Assembly: GCA_030605045.1 (NCBI GenBank) | Contig: JAUWBK010000044.1 | Coordinates: 1 to 8,214 of the forward strand | DNA: 8,214 nucleotides | Source: Dehalococcoidia bacterium | Lineage (GTDB): Bacteria; Chloroflexota; Dehalococcoidia; Dehalococcoidales; RBG-16-60-22 | Direction: 5' to 3' | Shown here: positions 1 to 6,251 of the stretch, piece after piece | Numbering within the stretch: position 1 is the stretch's first letter | How the letters are laid out: every line of letters starts with the position of its first letter | The notes under the pieces: generated by a model | The model's database searches: none | Told to the model about the DNA's origin: nothing | What the model saw: the letters and a program-made list of their open reading frames with translations, nothing else | Translations under genes and position numbers: made by a program

Positions 1-1516
1 TGGTTACCATCGCCCGAGCTATCTTGGTGGCTTGTTCAATATCACTTTGAGCCCCGGTGGTCATTTCGTGAAAGATTAATTCTTCCGCAGTATGCCCGCC
101 AAGAAGAGTAGCTAACATATCCTTGAACTGAGCCCGTGTCATAAGGTACCGGTCTTCGATGGGCAATTGGCGAGTGTGACCAAGCGACATGCCACGCGCC
201 ACTATCGAGATTTTATGTACCGGGTCAGCATTGGGCAGCATCCGAGCTACCAAAGCATGTCCGGCTTCATGATAGGCGGTAATTTCTTTTTCCTTAGGAC
301 TTATCTTGCGGCTCTTTCTCTCGGGTCCGGCAATCACCCGGTCGACAGACTCATCAAACTCCTGCATTCCGACGGCTTCTTTGTTACGTCGGGCGGCCAG
401 AATGGCTGCCTCATTGACCAGGTTAGCCAAGTCAGCACCGCTAAACCCGACCGTCCCCTTAGCCAGCACTTCCAAATCAACCGACTTATCCAGTGGTTTA
501 CCATTGGTATGAACTTTAAGAATGGCGAGTCGACCGACAATATCCGGTTGGTCTAAGATTACCCGCCGGTCAAAACGGCCAGGGCGTAGCAGTGCCGGGT
601 CAAGTATATCCGGCCGGTTAGTTGCCGCCAGAACAATGACGCTGGTACTGGTGTCAAAACCATCCATCTCCACCAGAATCTGATTGAGTGTTTGCTCCCG
701 CTCATCATGACTGCCACCCAGCCCGGAGCCACGTTGACGCCCGACGGCATCAATCTCATCAATAAAGATAATGCAGGGCGCATTGCGCTTAGCCTGGTCA
801 AAGAGGTCACGTACTCTAGAGGCACCAACGCCGACAAACATCTCAACAAATTCGCTACCACTGATGGAAAAGAAAGGTACATCAGCTTCACCAGCGATTG
901 CCCGAGCCATTAGCGTCTTGCCGGTACCTGGTGGACCGATGAGCAAAACTCCTCTCGGAATGCGCGCGCCAAGACTCTGGAACTTCTCACGTGCCTTGAG
1001 AAAATCGACTACTTCTCGCAAATCTTGCTTAGCTTCCTCCACCCCAGCGACATCATCAAAAGTTACCGTAGGCCGATTTGCCGGGAAAAGTCGGGCTCGG
1101 CTGCGACCAAAACTCATTGCCTGGCTATTAGCTCCGCGTGCCTGACGGAAGAGGAAGAACAGCAAGCCACCAAAGATTAAAAGGGGCAAGAAATTAAGCA
1201 TCAGGCCTCCCCAGTTAATCCCTGACCCCTTTATGTCAACGACTACCCCTTCTAAGTCAAGCCCTTCAATCTCATAGATAGTGGCGTTGCTTTCCTTAAA
1301 GGCTTTTAGCTTGGTTTCATCAACGGTAGTGATGAGGAGCACATCCTCTTCTACCTTAATCTCGGCTATCTCCTTATTCTGTGACATAGTTATCACTTGA
1401 CTTAAGGGGACTTCCTCAGGCTTATCCGCCGAGCCTAGAAGATTGAACAAGAGAATCCCCGCCACCAGTAGAATGGCGATATAGATGAAACTAGTACGTT
1501 TCCAACTCGGTTTCAC
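1..1516 (-). CDS. ftsH: ATP-dependent zinc metalloprotease FtsH (3' end beyond window)
   Basis: Membrane-anchored AAA+ protease that unfolds and degrades misfolded membrane proteins and short-lived regulators at the cytoplasmic face. About 505 residues are visible, and the C-terminal ~100 run off the left edge. In order: TM helix 1 at about residues 9-26, an extracytoplasmic segment, TM helix 2 at about 103-123, and the AAA module with Walker A GPPGTGKT (194-201), Walker B IFIDEID (D253-E254) and the arginine-containing RPGRFDR stretch (311-317). The protease domain follows, with the zinc motif HEAGH (H416, E417, H420) and the third ligand D492 in SDIEQA. All key residues are intact. The start is GTG at 1516, because GAGGTG at 1526-1521 is a good ribosome binding site and the first TM helix follows directly. 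An extended -10 promoter lies just upstream. The endonuclease IV gene ends 79 bp upstream on the same strand. Confidence 0.97.
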   Translation of the reverse strand, partial: MKPSWKRTSFIYIAILLVAGILLFNLLGSADKPEEVPLSQVITMSQNKEIAEIKVEEDVLLITTVDETKLKAFKESNATIYEIEGLDLEGVVVDIKGSGINWGGLMLNFLPLLIFGGLLFFLFRQARGANSQAMSFGRSRARLFPANRPTVTFDDVAGVEEAKQDLREVVDFLKAREKFQSLGARIPRGVLLIGPPGTGKTLMARAIAGEADVPFFSISGSEFVEMFVGVGASRVRDLFDQAKRNAPCIIFIDEIDAVGRQRGSGLGGSHDEREQTLNQILVEMDGFDTSTSVIVLAATNRPDILDPALLRPGRFDRRVILDQPDIVGRLAILKVHTNGKPLDKSVDLEVLAKGTVGFSGADLANLVNEAAILAARRNKEAVGMQEFDESVDRVIAGPERKSRKISPKEKEITAYHEAGHALVARMLPNADPVHKISIVARGMSLGHTRQLPIEDRYLMTRAQFKDMLATLLGGHTAEELIFHEMTTGAQSDIEQATKIARAMVT

Positions 1517-1555
1517 TCTTCACCTCAAATACTAACTACCAGATTAGTCCACTTT

Positions 1556-1564
1556 ATTATACCA
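1556..1564 (-). promoter_or_regulatory. Probable extended -10 promoter of ftsH
   Basis: On the minus strand the sequence reads TGGTATAAT, a perfect sigma-70-type -10 hexamer (1561-1556) with the TGn extension. No convincing -35 is present at 16-18 nt; the best is TTTCCC-like, which is acceptable for an extended -10 promoter. Transcription would start near 1549, giving a leader of about 30 nt before the GTG start of ftsH. This suggests ftsH can be expressed independently of the upstream endonuclease gene. Confidence 0.55.
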
Positions 1565-1595
1565 TAGTAGCCATAAATGGGGAAACAGGAATAAT

Positions 1596-2423
1596 TTAGA
1601 AGCTATTATAGGTGGTTTGCAGAAGTAGAGCATCCTGTTCCAGATTGGGACTTTCACAGATAATCATTCCCTTAGCGTCATAATCTTTTAGCGCACTAAG
1701 CAGTTCCGTATAGTGGAAGTCTGATTCTTCCAGGTTTAGGTGATTTAATTCTCCCTTTTTACCATAACTAATGCCGGAAACATGGATATGCATATTTTCT
1801 AGAGCAGAGCTGCCTAAATGCTCTCTGATTTGGAGCAAAATCGCGGCAAACTCAGGGTAGGAATTGAACTTTCCCGTCCGAGCATGCCAGTGAGCGAAGT
1901 CAATACAGGGAGCGATTCCTTCAAGCTCAGTGCTAAGGTTGAGCACTTCTTCTATAGTGCCAAACTGACTGCCTTTACCGGAAACCTCTAGTCTTACCCA
2001 CACCCGATTATTTTCCCGCTTAAGCTGGTTCAGTACTTCTTCCAAGTGTTTCTTTACCGTGTTGTAGGCTTTTTCCGGTGGGTCGCCGAGATAAAAAGCG
2101 GGATGGAATACTATGCTCTCGGCGTTACATAGTAAGGCAATACGGGCCGTCTGCAGAATCCGATCCTGACTAGCTCTTATCTTTTCCAGCTCGTGGGCGT
2201 TAAGATTGATGAAGTATGGTGCATGGGCCGATAGTTTGACCCCTTTCTTAGTGGCCACCTCAGCAACCAGACGAGCACCCCCCTCCCCCATCCTCACTCC
2301 CTGAACGAATTCTATCTCCATACAGTCCAGCCCAAGCTCGGCAATACGCTCAATGCCACCCACGGTGGACTTATTCACCGCGCTGCGCGGAACCCCAGCC
2401 GTCCCGAAGATTAACCTGGCCAT
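1596..2423 (-). CDS. nfo: Endonuclease IV-type AP endonuclease (archaeal-like form)
   Basis: TIM-barrel metallo-enzyme of the AP endonuclease 2 family, expected to cleave DNA 5' of abasic sites in base excision repair. The 275 residues match the family's usual 270-290. Metal ligands aligned by motif with E. coli Nfo are H67 (AHAPYFINL), H107 (VFHPAF), E146 (RLEVSGKG), D175 and H178 (DFAHWH), H212 (MHIHVSG) and E257 (ICESPN). The segment giving the last Zn3 ligands in E. coli (Asp-Arg-His) reads GELNHLNLEES here, so E225 and N227/H228 replace the canonical pair. I know this pattern from archaeal-type members. The ATG at 2423 has a GGGGGA ribosome binding site a few bases upstream. The gene follows the tRNA-Thr by 25 bp on the same strand and may share its transcript. 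Family assignment is firm; the exact substrate is inferred. Confidence 0.88.
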   Translation of the reverse strand: MARLIFGTAGVPRSAVNKSTVGGIERIAELGLDCMEIEFVQGVRMGEGGARLVAEVATKKGVKLSAHAPYFINLNAHELEKIRASQDRILQTARIALLCNAESIVFHPAFYLGDPPEKAYNTVKKHLEEVLNQLKRENNRVWVRLEVSGKGSQFGTIEEVLNLSTELEGIAPCIDFAHWHARTGKFNSYPEFAAILLQIREHLGSSALENMHIHVSGISYGKKGELNHLNLEESDFHYTELLSALKDYDAKGMIICESPNLEQDALLLQTTYNSF

Positions 2424-2448
2424 TGGCTTCCCCCATCTAAAACCACCG

Positions 2449-2520
2449 AGCCAGCGGTCAGATTCGAACTGACGACCAGCGGTTTACGAAACCGCTGCTC
2501 TACCCCTGAGCTACGCTGGC
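2449..2520 (-). tRNA. tRNA-Thr (anticodon CGU)
   Basis: A complete 72-nt cloverleaf can be folded by eye. It has a perfect 7-bp acceptor stem (GCCAGCG with CGCTGGC), a 4-bp D stem (GCTC/GAGC) with a short 7-nt loop AGGGGTA, a 5-bp anticodon stem (GCGGT/ACCGC) around loop TTCGTAA, a 5-nt variable loop, and a 5-bp T stem with the canonical TTCGAAT loop. Loop bases 34-36 are CGT, which reads the Thr codon ACG. The discriminator is T. The 3' CCA is not encoded, since CGG follows, so it must be added after transcription. Confidence 0.96.
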
Positions 2521-2530
2521 TTCAATCCAA

Positions 2531-2539
2531 AGTATAGCA
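2531..2539 (-). promoter_or_regulatory. Probable extended -10 promoter of tRNA-Thr
   Basis: The minus strand reads TGCTATACT, a TGn-extended -10 hexamer TATACT at 2536-2531. It would start transcription near 2524, a few bases before the mature 5' end of the tRNA at 2520. No good -35 is visible at the normal distance. The transcript may continue into the endonuclease IV gene 25 bp beyond the tRNA. Confidence 0.5.
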
Positions 2540-2572
2540 CAAACGAAATAGCCAATAAAAAGATAACCAACT

Positions 2573-2863
2573 TTGGAACGGAACGAAGCAATTCGCAGGT
2601 TTGACACACGAAAAGGAGCAATGCTATGCTGCTTAAATGGATTCAGGAAGCTGAACGTCTCATTTCATTTAGACGTAGCCACCAGGACATTTTCCGACCA
2701 TAGCATCGCTTACGAAGAAAACCCGGAAATGGACTCAACGATTATGTTAGTGGCAAGAAGATACGGCCATTCACCCAATGAAGTAGCGGACTTGAGCAAT
2801 GCCGAGCGTGCCGTGAATGTCCTCTGCCAGGCAATCGCTGATATAGATAATTGGGACGAATGA
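2573..2863 (+). CDS. Small hypothetical protein, start uncertain, possibly frameshifted
   Basis: I do not recognise this protein. The longest reading has 96 codons from a TTG at 2573 that lacks a ribosome binding site. An ATG at 2621 is in frame, but AAGGAG at 2613-2618 leaves only 2 nt of spacing. The C-terminal half (from about residue 45, containing ARRYGHSPNE and ending IDNWDE) looks like genuine soluble acidic protein with an alpha-helical tail. The N-terminal part is less convincing. An out-of-frame ATG at 2626 has ideal spacing (7 nt) from the same AAGGAG, encodes a helical 25-residue peptide starting MLLKWIQEAER, and stops at TAG 2701-2703. A +1 slip near that stop would join it to the C-terminal half, giving about 78 residues. 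No membrane segment or known motif is seen. It precedes the DUF2148 gene by 111 bp. Confidence 0.4.
   Translation: MERNEAIRRFDTRKGAMLCCLNGFRKLNVSFHLDVATRTFSDHSIAYEENPEMDSTIMLVARRYGHSPNEVADLSNAERAVNVLCQAIADIDNWDE
2601..2630 (+). promoter_or_regulatory. Candidate sigma-70-type promoter for the rightward genes
   Basis: A perfect -35 hexamer TTGACA (2601-2606) is followed after 18 nt by TATGCT (2625-2630), preceded by TGC as an extended -10. The predicted start of transcription is near 2637. It faces away from the tRNA/endonuclease unit and is the best candidate for driving the operon beginning at 2975. It overlaps the possible translation starts of the small ORF at 2621/2626, so the promoter and those starts cannot both be right for a transcript starting here. 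Confidence 0.45.
2655..2676. repeat. Short inverted repeat downstream of candidate promoter
   Basis: ACGTCT (2655-2660) and AGACGT (2671-2676) are perfect 6-bp inverted arms around a 10-nt AT-rich centre (CATTTCATTT, itself a near direct repeat). It lies about 20-40 nt after the predicted transcription start, a plausible operator position. It could also be chance, because it lies inside the small open frame. Confidence 0.25.
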
Positions 2864-2864
2864 A

Positions 2865-2915
2865 CCGTGGCCACGGAACTGACTGCTGATAGGGGTTGAT
2901 GTAGCGGACTCAACC
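2865..2915 (+). promoter_or_regulatory. Palindrome and hairpin in the leader before the DUF2148 gene
   Basis: Two structures lie between the small ORF and the main operon. CCGTGGCCACGG (2865-2876) is a perfect 12-bp palindrome starting right after the TGA stop of the small ORF. GGTTGA (2894-2899) and TCAACC (2910-2915) form a 6-bp stem with a 10-nt loop. Neither is followed by a T run, so an intrinsic terminator is unlikely. A DNA-binding site or mRNA processing/stability element is possible. The function is not known. Confidence 0.3.
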
Positions 2916-2974
2916 AAGGCAGCAAATGAGATAATATCCCAACATGGTTAGAATAGGTGGAAAGGAGGCGAATG

Positions 2975-3541
2975 ATGGCACGGATAAATTCAGCAGAAGC
3001 AGAGAGAGAAGCAGTACTCGAGGTAGCCAGATTGATGGCGGTCAGTGCCCGAACTGCCCCCAAAGGCAGGGGACAGGACTCGATAAAGACGCTCATCTTA
3101 CATGGTGATGATGAACTGGAGAGACTGGCAAAAATAATGGAGGAAAGACCCGAGGATGACCCTAATAGCTGGTTCTTTAAGCGAAATGCCGAAGATGTCA
3201 GAAAATCTATGGCCGTATTATTGATTGGGGTTACCGGTGAGCCCAAAAAAATTGAACAGCCTCTTAATTGCGGCGCTTGCGGCCATAATTGCCAGGCAAT
3301 ACTCAAGGCAAAGAAAATAGATACCGGGGATGCCAGAGGACCCATGTGCCTTTTCCAGGGTATTGATTTGGGCATTGCGCTTGGCTCGGCAGTGAAAGCC
3401 GCCAGTGATTACAACGTTGATAACCGCATGATGTACTCAATCAGCGCCGCCGCCCGGAAACTGAAGCTTATGGATGCTGACCTTGTCGTTGGCATTCCAC
3501 TATCGGCAACGGGTAAAAACATCTATTTTACCGACAGGTAG
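2975..3541 (+). CDS. DUF2148 ferredoxin-domain protein (predicted Fe-S protein)
   Basis: Matches the uncharacterised DUF2148 family, described as containing a ferredoxin-like domain. With the ATG at 2975 it has 188 residues. The start region carries the family-like SAEAEREAVLEVARLMAVSARTAPKGRG segment (first ~35 residues). Four cysteines, C99, C102 and C106 in NCGACGHNC plus C125 in GPMCLF, give a CxxC-x3-C...C set suited to one [4Fe-4S] cluster. The C-terminus, VVGIPLSATGKNIYFTDR, is also typical. No signal peptide or TM segment is seen, so it is probably cytoplasmic. AAAGGAGG at 2961-2968 lies 6 nt before ATG 2975 and 3 nt before ATG 2972, so 2975 is preferred; the GTG at 2957 lies upstream of that ribosome site. 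It is the first firm gene of the rightward operon and is followed by the AcoX-like gene after 53 bp. Biochemical role unknown; electron transfer is inferred from the cysteines. Confidence 0.88.
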   Translation: MARINSAEAEREAVLEVARLMAVSARTAPKGRGQDSIKTLILHGDDELERLAKIMEERPEDDPNSWFFKRNAEDVRKSMAVLLIGVTGEPKKIEQPLNCGACGHNCQAILKAKKIDTGDARGPMCLFQGIDLGIALGSAVKAASDYNVDNRMMYSISAAARKLKLMDADLVVGIPLSATGKNIYFTDR

Positions 3542-3594
3542 CTGACTTTGAAGGCAAGAGTTAATAATTACGATAGTTTGACAAGGTTGTTCAA

Positions 3595-4584
3595 GTGAGC
3601 AAGGTAGGGATTATCGCCAATCCAGCCTCAGGAAAAGACATCAGACGGCTGGTAGCCTATGCCAGCATTATGGACAACAACGAGAAGACCAATCAACTAA
3701 GAAGGATAATCTTGGGCGTTGATGCCACCGGTGTCGATGAGATTTTAATCATGCCTGATTACTATTTCCTGGGGCAAAGGGCTTTGGACGGGATAGGGAG
3801 AGAGCGCATTAGAGCTAAGGTCTCGATAATGGACATGGCAGTAACCTATACGCATGAAGACTCTACCCTAGCGGCGGAACTAATGGGCAAGCTTGGCGTA
3901 GGGTGTATCGTCACCCTGGGCGGGGACGGAACCAACCGGGACGTAGCCAAAAGTAACCGGACTATCCCCTTAGTCCCGATATCCACCGGCACCAACAATG
4001 TCTTTCCCGTGATGGTTGAGTCCACTTCCGCCGGGATTGCGGCCGGGATTATCGCCCAAAAACTGGTTGATGATAGAGATACGATAAGAACTCATAAGAG
4101 ACTGGTTATCATCAAGAATGACATCGAAATTGACATGGCTTTGATTGATGCGGTAGTTTTAAACCAGCTCTTCATCGGCGCCAGGGCCATCTGGGAATTA
4201 CCCGAGGTGAAACAGATTATCTGCACCAGAGCCGAGCCAACCAATATGGGCTTGACCTGTATCGGCGGGAATTTATATCCCTTGGGGCCTGACGATGAAC
4301 ACGGCATGCATCTAAAGCTAGGGAACGGAAAGCTAAAAGTAAAGGCAGCGGTGCTTCCCGGTATCATCAGTGAAGTAGGCATTAAGGAATGGAAAATATT
4401 AGCGCCCGGCGAAGAGGTCGAGGTAGCTCACAAGCCCTCGGTCATTGCCCTGGATGGTGAAAGGGAAATCACGGTAAAGGATTCTGACCGGGTAAAGGTT
4501 AGACTGCAAAGCGACGGACCACCGGTGGTTAACATAGAGAGAACTATCAGGGAAGCGGTGAAAAAGGGCTTTTTCAGAAACTAG
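3595..4584 (+). CDS. AcoX-like / ATP-NAD kinase family protein
   Basis: Belongs to the NAD-kinase superfamily branch that includes AcoX, a protein of acetoin dehydrogenase operons whose exact role is unsettled. Of 329 residues, the phosphate-binding N-terminus VGIIANPASGKDIRR (4-18), the kinase signature GGDGTNRDVA (109-118, D111 as likely catalytic Asp) and STGTNNVFP (130-138, followed by an AGIAAG helix) are clear. The C-terminal half has the beta-rich layout of the family (for example ALDGERE near residues 286-292). The start is GTG 3595, with a modest AAGG at 3583-3586. It stops 16 bp before the E2 gene. In classical clusters acoX is followed by the E1 genes acoA and acoB, but here E2 comes directly. 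It could phosphorylate NAD or a small metabolite; the neighbourhood alone does not decide. Confidence 0.85.
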   Translation: MSKVGIIANPASGKDIRRLVAYASIMDNNEKTNQLRRIILGVDATGVDEILIMPDYYFLGQRALDGIGRERIRAKVSIMDMAVTYTHEDSTLAAELMGKLGVGCIVTLGGDGTNRDVAKSNRTIPLVPISTGTNNVFPVMVESTSAGIAAGIIAQKLVDDRDTIRTHKRLVIIKNDIEIDMALIDAVVLNQLFIGARAIWELPEVKQIICTRAEPTNMGLTCIGGNLYPLGPDDEHGMHLKLGNGKLKVKAAVLPGIISEVGIKEWKILAPGEEVEVAHKPSVIALDGEREITVKDSDRVKVRLQSDGPPVVNIERTIREAVKKGFFRN

Positions 4585-4600
4585 AGTTGAGAGGAGAAAA

Positions 4601-5830
4601 ATGGCTGCCGAAATAAAGATACCACGTATCGGCATGGCGGTGGCAGATGCCACTATTATTGAATGGCAGATTAAGGAGGGGGAGTGGGTGGAAGAACGAC
4701 AGGTGGTGGTAGTAATTGAGACGGAAAAGGTCAGGTCTGACGTAGAATCTCCAGCGGCCGGCTTTGTCCATATCCTGCTGAAGGAGGGTGATACGGCGTC
4801 AGCGGGCAAGGTGATAGGTTTGCTCGCGGAAACGAAAGAAGAGCTAGAAGCCCTACAGAAACAACCGCTAGAGGAAATGCCCGCTAAAGCTGCCGAGGTA
4901 GCGGAGGCTCCGAAGGTTGAGCCTGCACCGTCAAAAGAGACAGTCACCGTCGGGAGAGGTGAGGAACGGATACGAATCTCACCAGTTGCTCGAAAGCTGG
5001 CTGAAGAACACGTCATTGATATCAGCAAGATAACTGGCACCGGACCCGGCGGCAGGATTACCCGAGAGGATATTGAAAAGGCAGTTGCCGCCAAAGAGGC
5101 AGCACCGTCCCCGGTAGAGGTTTCCGCAGACAGAAGAGTGAAGACTACCCTCCCCCTTAAGGGGATGAGGGGAGCCATCGCTGAGCATATGCACCGGAGC
5201 CTCTCCGTAGCCGCCCAACTCACCACGATGGGTGAGATAGATATGACCGAGATGGTGAAGCTGAGAAATGATTTCCTCGGTCAGGAAAATGTTATCGGTG
5301 CCCGAATCACCTACACCGGCATTTTCGTCTTCGTCATCGCCCGGGTACTCAGAGACCACCCGATAATCAATTCCAGCATTATCGATAATGAGATCAAAGT
5401 CTGGGAAGATATCAATGTTGGTGTTGCCGTCGCTCTGGATGAAGGGCTAATTGTCCCGGTGGTCAGGAATGCCGACCAGAAATCTCTCGTCGAGATAAGC
5501 CAGACGGTAAAGGCATTAACGGAGAAGGCAAGAGAAAGAAAATTGACGCCTGATGACGTCACCGGGGGCACTTTTACCTTAACCAACTTAGGGGCGCTGG
5601 GTGGCGGCTGGACTTTCGAGACGGCAATCATCAATCAGCCGGAGTCGGCAATCCTGAGAGTCGGGGGCATTACCGAAAGAGCAGTGGTTCGGGATGGACA
5701 AATTGTAATCCGGCCGATTATGACCTACAGTTTAACTTATGACCACAGAGTAATCGATGGCGCAGTAGCGGCCAAATTTATGTCAAGCCTGATTAGCGCC
5801 CTGGAAAAACCGACCCTTCTACTAGCCTGA
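4601..5830 (+). CDS. Dihydrolipoamide acyltransferase (E2) of a 2-oxoacid/acetoin dehydrogenase-type complex
   Basis: Core component that carries lipoyl-bound acyl groups to CoA. Its 409 residues have the standard E2 architecture. There is one N-terminal lipoyl domain (about 3-77) with the lipoylation lysine K43 in IETEKV, then an Ala/Pro/Glu-rich linker (about 80-120). A peripheral subunit-binding domain follows (about 125-162, RISPVARKLA...GTGPGGRITREDI). The C-terminal catalytic domain (about 185-409) has DHRVIDG with catalytic H382 and D386. All key residues are present, so it should be active. GAGGAG-like sequence lies just before the ATG. It sits between acoX-like and AhpD-like genes, with E3 and lipB following. 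No E1 gene is adjacent, so the acyl substrate (pyruvate, acetoin, branched-chain or none) cannot be read from context. AcoC-like is the nearest guess because of the acoX neighbour. Confidence 0.94.
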   Translation: MAAEIKIPRIGMAVADATIIEWQIKEGEWVEERQVVVVIETEKVRSDVESPAAGFVHILLKEGDTASAGKVIGLLAETKEELEALQKQPLEEMPAKAAEVAEAPKVEPAPSKETVTVGRGEERIRISPVARKLAEEHVIDISKITGTGPGGRITREDIEKAVAAKEAAPSPVEVSADRRVKTTLPLKGMRGAIAEHMHRSLSVAAQLTTMGEIDMTEMVKLRNDFLGQENVIGARITYTGIFVFVIARVLRDHPIINSSIIDNEIKVWEDINVGVAVALDEGLIVPVVRNADQKSLVEISQTVKALTEKARERKLTPDDVTGGTFTLTNLGALGGGWTFETAIINQPESAILRVGGITERAVVRDGQIVIRPIMTYSLTYDHRVIDGAVAAKFMSSLISALEKPTLLLA

Positions 5831-5856
5831 AAATTTTAGACGACGGAGGCATTGAA

Positions 5857-6201
5857 ATGGAAAATATGAAAGACGTGGTCAAGGAATTTGAGTCAAACGT
5901 GGTAAGATTTCAGAAAGAATGGCCCAAACAGAGGTCAGCCTTCGCCACTCTATCAGAAGTGACGAAAGCATCAGGTGCACTGGACGCAAAATACAAGTAT
6001 CTCATTGCGATAGGTATCGCCGTTAACTCCCATTGCCACTGGTGTATCGCCGCCAACGTTAAAAGTGCCCTAGCTCACGGAGCGACTAAAGAAGAAGTCA
6101 TGGAAGCCGGCTGGGTGGCAGTGCAGATGGGCGGTGGGCCATCGCTAGCCTACTTGCAACTCGTGCAAAAAGCGCTGGATGATTTAGCCCCGCAGAGCTA
6201 A
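5857..6201 (+). CDS. Carboxymuconolactone decarboxylase/AhpD-like CxxC protein
   Basis: Small all-helical protein of the CMD/AhpD superfamily, 114 residues, the usual size for single-domain members. The core reads YKYLIAIGIAVNSHCHWCIAAN, with a redox-capable CxxC (C60, C63), followed by the typical AHGATKEEVMEAGWVAVQMGGG (about 73-94). In mycobacterial AhpD the active site is Glu-x11-CxxC-x3-His. Here the Glu position is Y48 and the His position is N67, so only the cysteine pair is kept. A thiol-disulfide role is likely, but the classical peroxidase proton relay is missing. GGAGG at 5845-5849 lies 7 nt before the ATG. The gene sits 26 bp after the E2 gene and 50 bp before the E3 gene. This matters because AhpD is known to take electrons from a lipoyl E2 that is reduced by Lpd. 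A partner peroxiredoxin is not seen in the window. Confidence 0.88.
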   Translation: MENMKDVVKEFESNVVRFQKEWPKQRSAFATLSEVTKASGALDAKYKYLIAIGIAVNSHCHWCIAANVKSALAHGATKEEVMEAGWVAVQMGGGPSLAYLQLVQKALDDLAPQS

Positions 6202-6251
6202 TCAAGCTGGAAGCAACCTGTATTCCGTTAGTTCAAAAATTGAGGTGTGAC

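Noticed and set aside
167..913. Several open frames on the plus strand at the left end
   Set aside because: They lie antisense to ftsH, whose minus-strand frame contains all AAA and protease motifs without interruption.
2894..2915. Hairpin GGTTGA/TCAACC as an intrinsic terminator
   Set aside because: The stem is only 6 bp with a 10-nt loop, and no T run follows.
2932..2937. TAATAT as a -10 for a second promoter close to the DUF2148 gene
   Set aside because: No -35-like hexamer lies at 16-18 nt and there is no TGn extension.
2957..2974. GTG at 2957 as the start of the DUF2148 gene
   Set aside because: This would translate the AAAGGAGG ribosome binding site itself; the ATG at 2975 is correctly spaced behind it.
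2710..3375. A 221-codon minus-strand open frame
   Set aside because: It is antisense to the DUF2148 gene and the small ORF, is Ser/Leu-rich with no recognisable motif, and the plus strand has clear family matches and a strong ribosome site.
4399..5226. A 275-codon minus-strand open frame
   Set aside because: It is antisense to the acoX-like and E2 genes, with Ser/Ala-rich low-complexity composition typical of a shadow of a GC-biased gene.
6240..6251. TTG at 6240 as the start of the E3 gene
   Set aside because: GAGGTG at 6242-6247 is placed to serve the ATG at 6252, and E3 proteins normally begin just before the FAD-binding strand.
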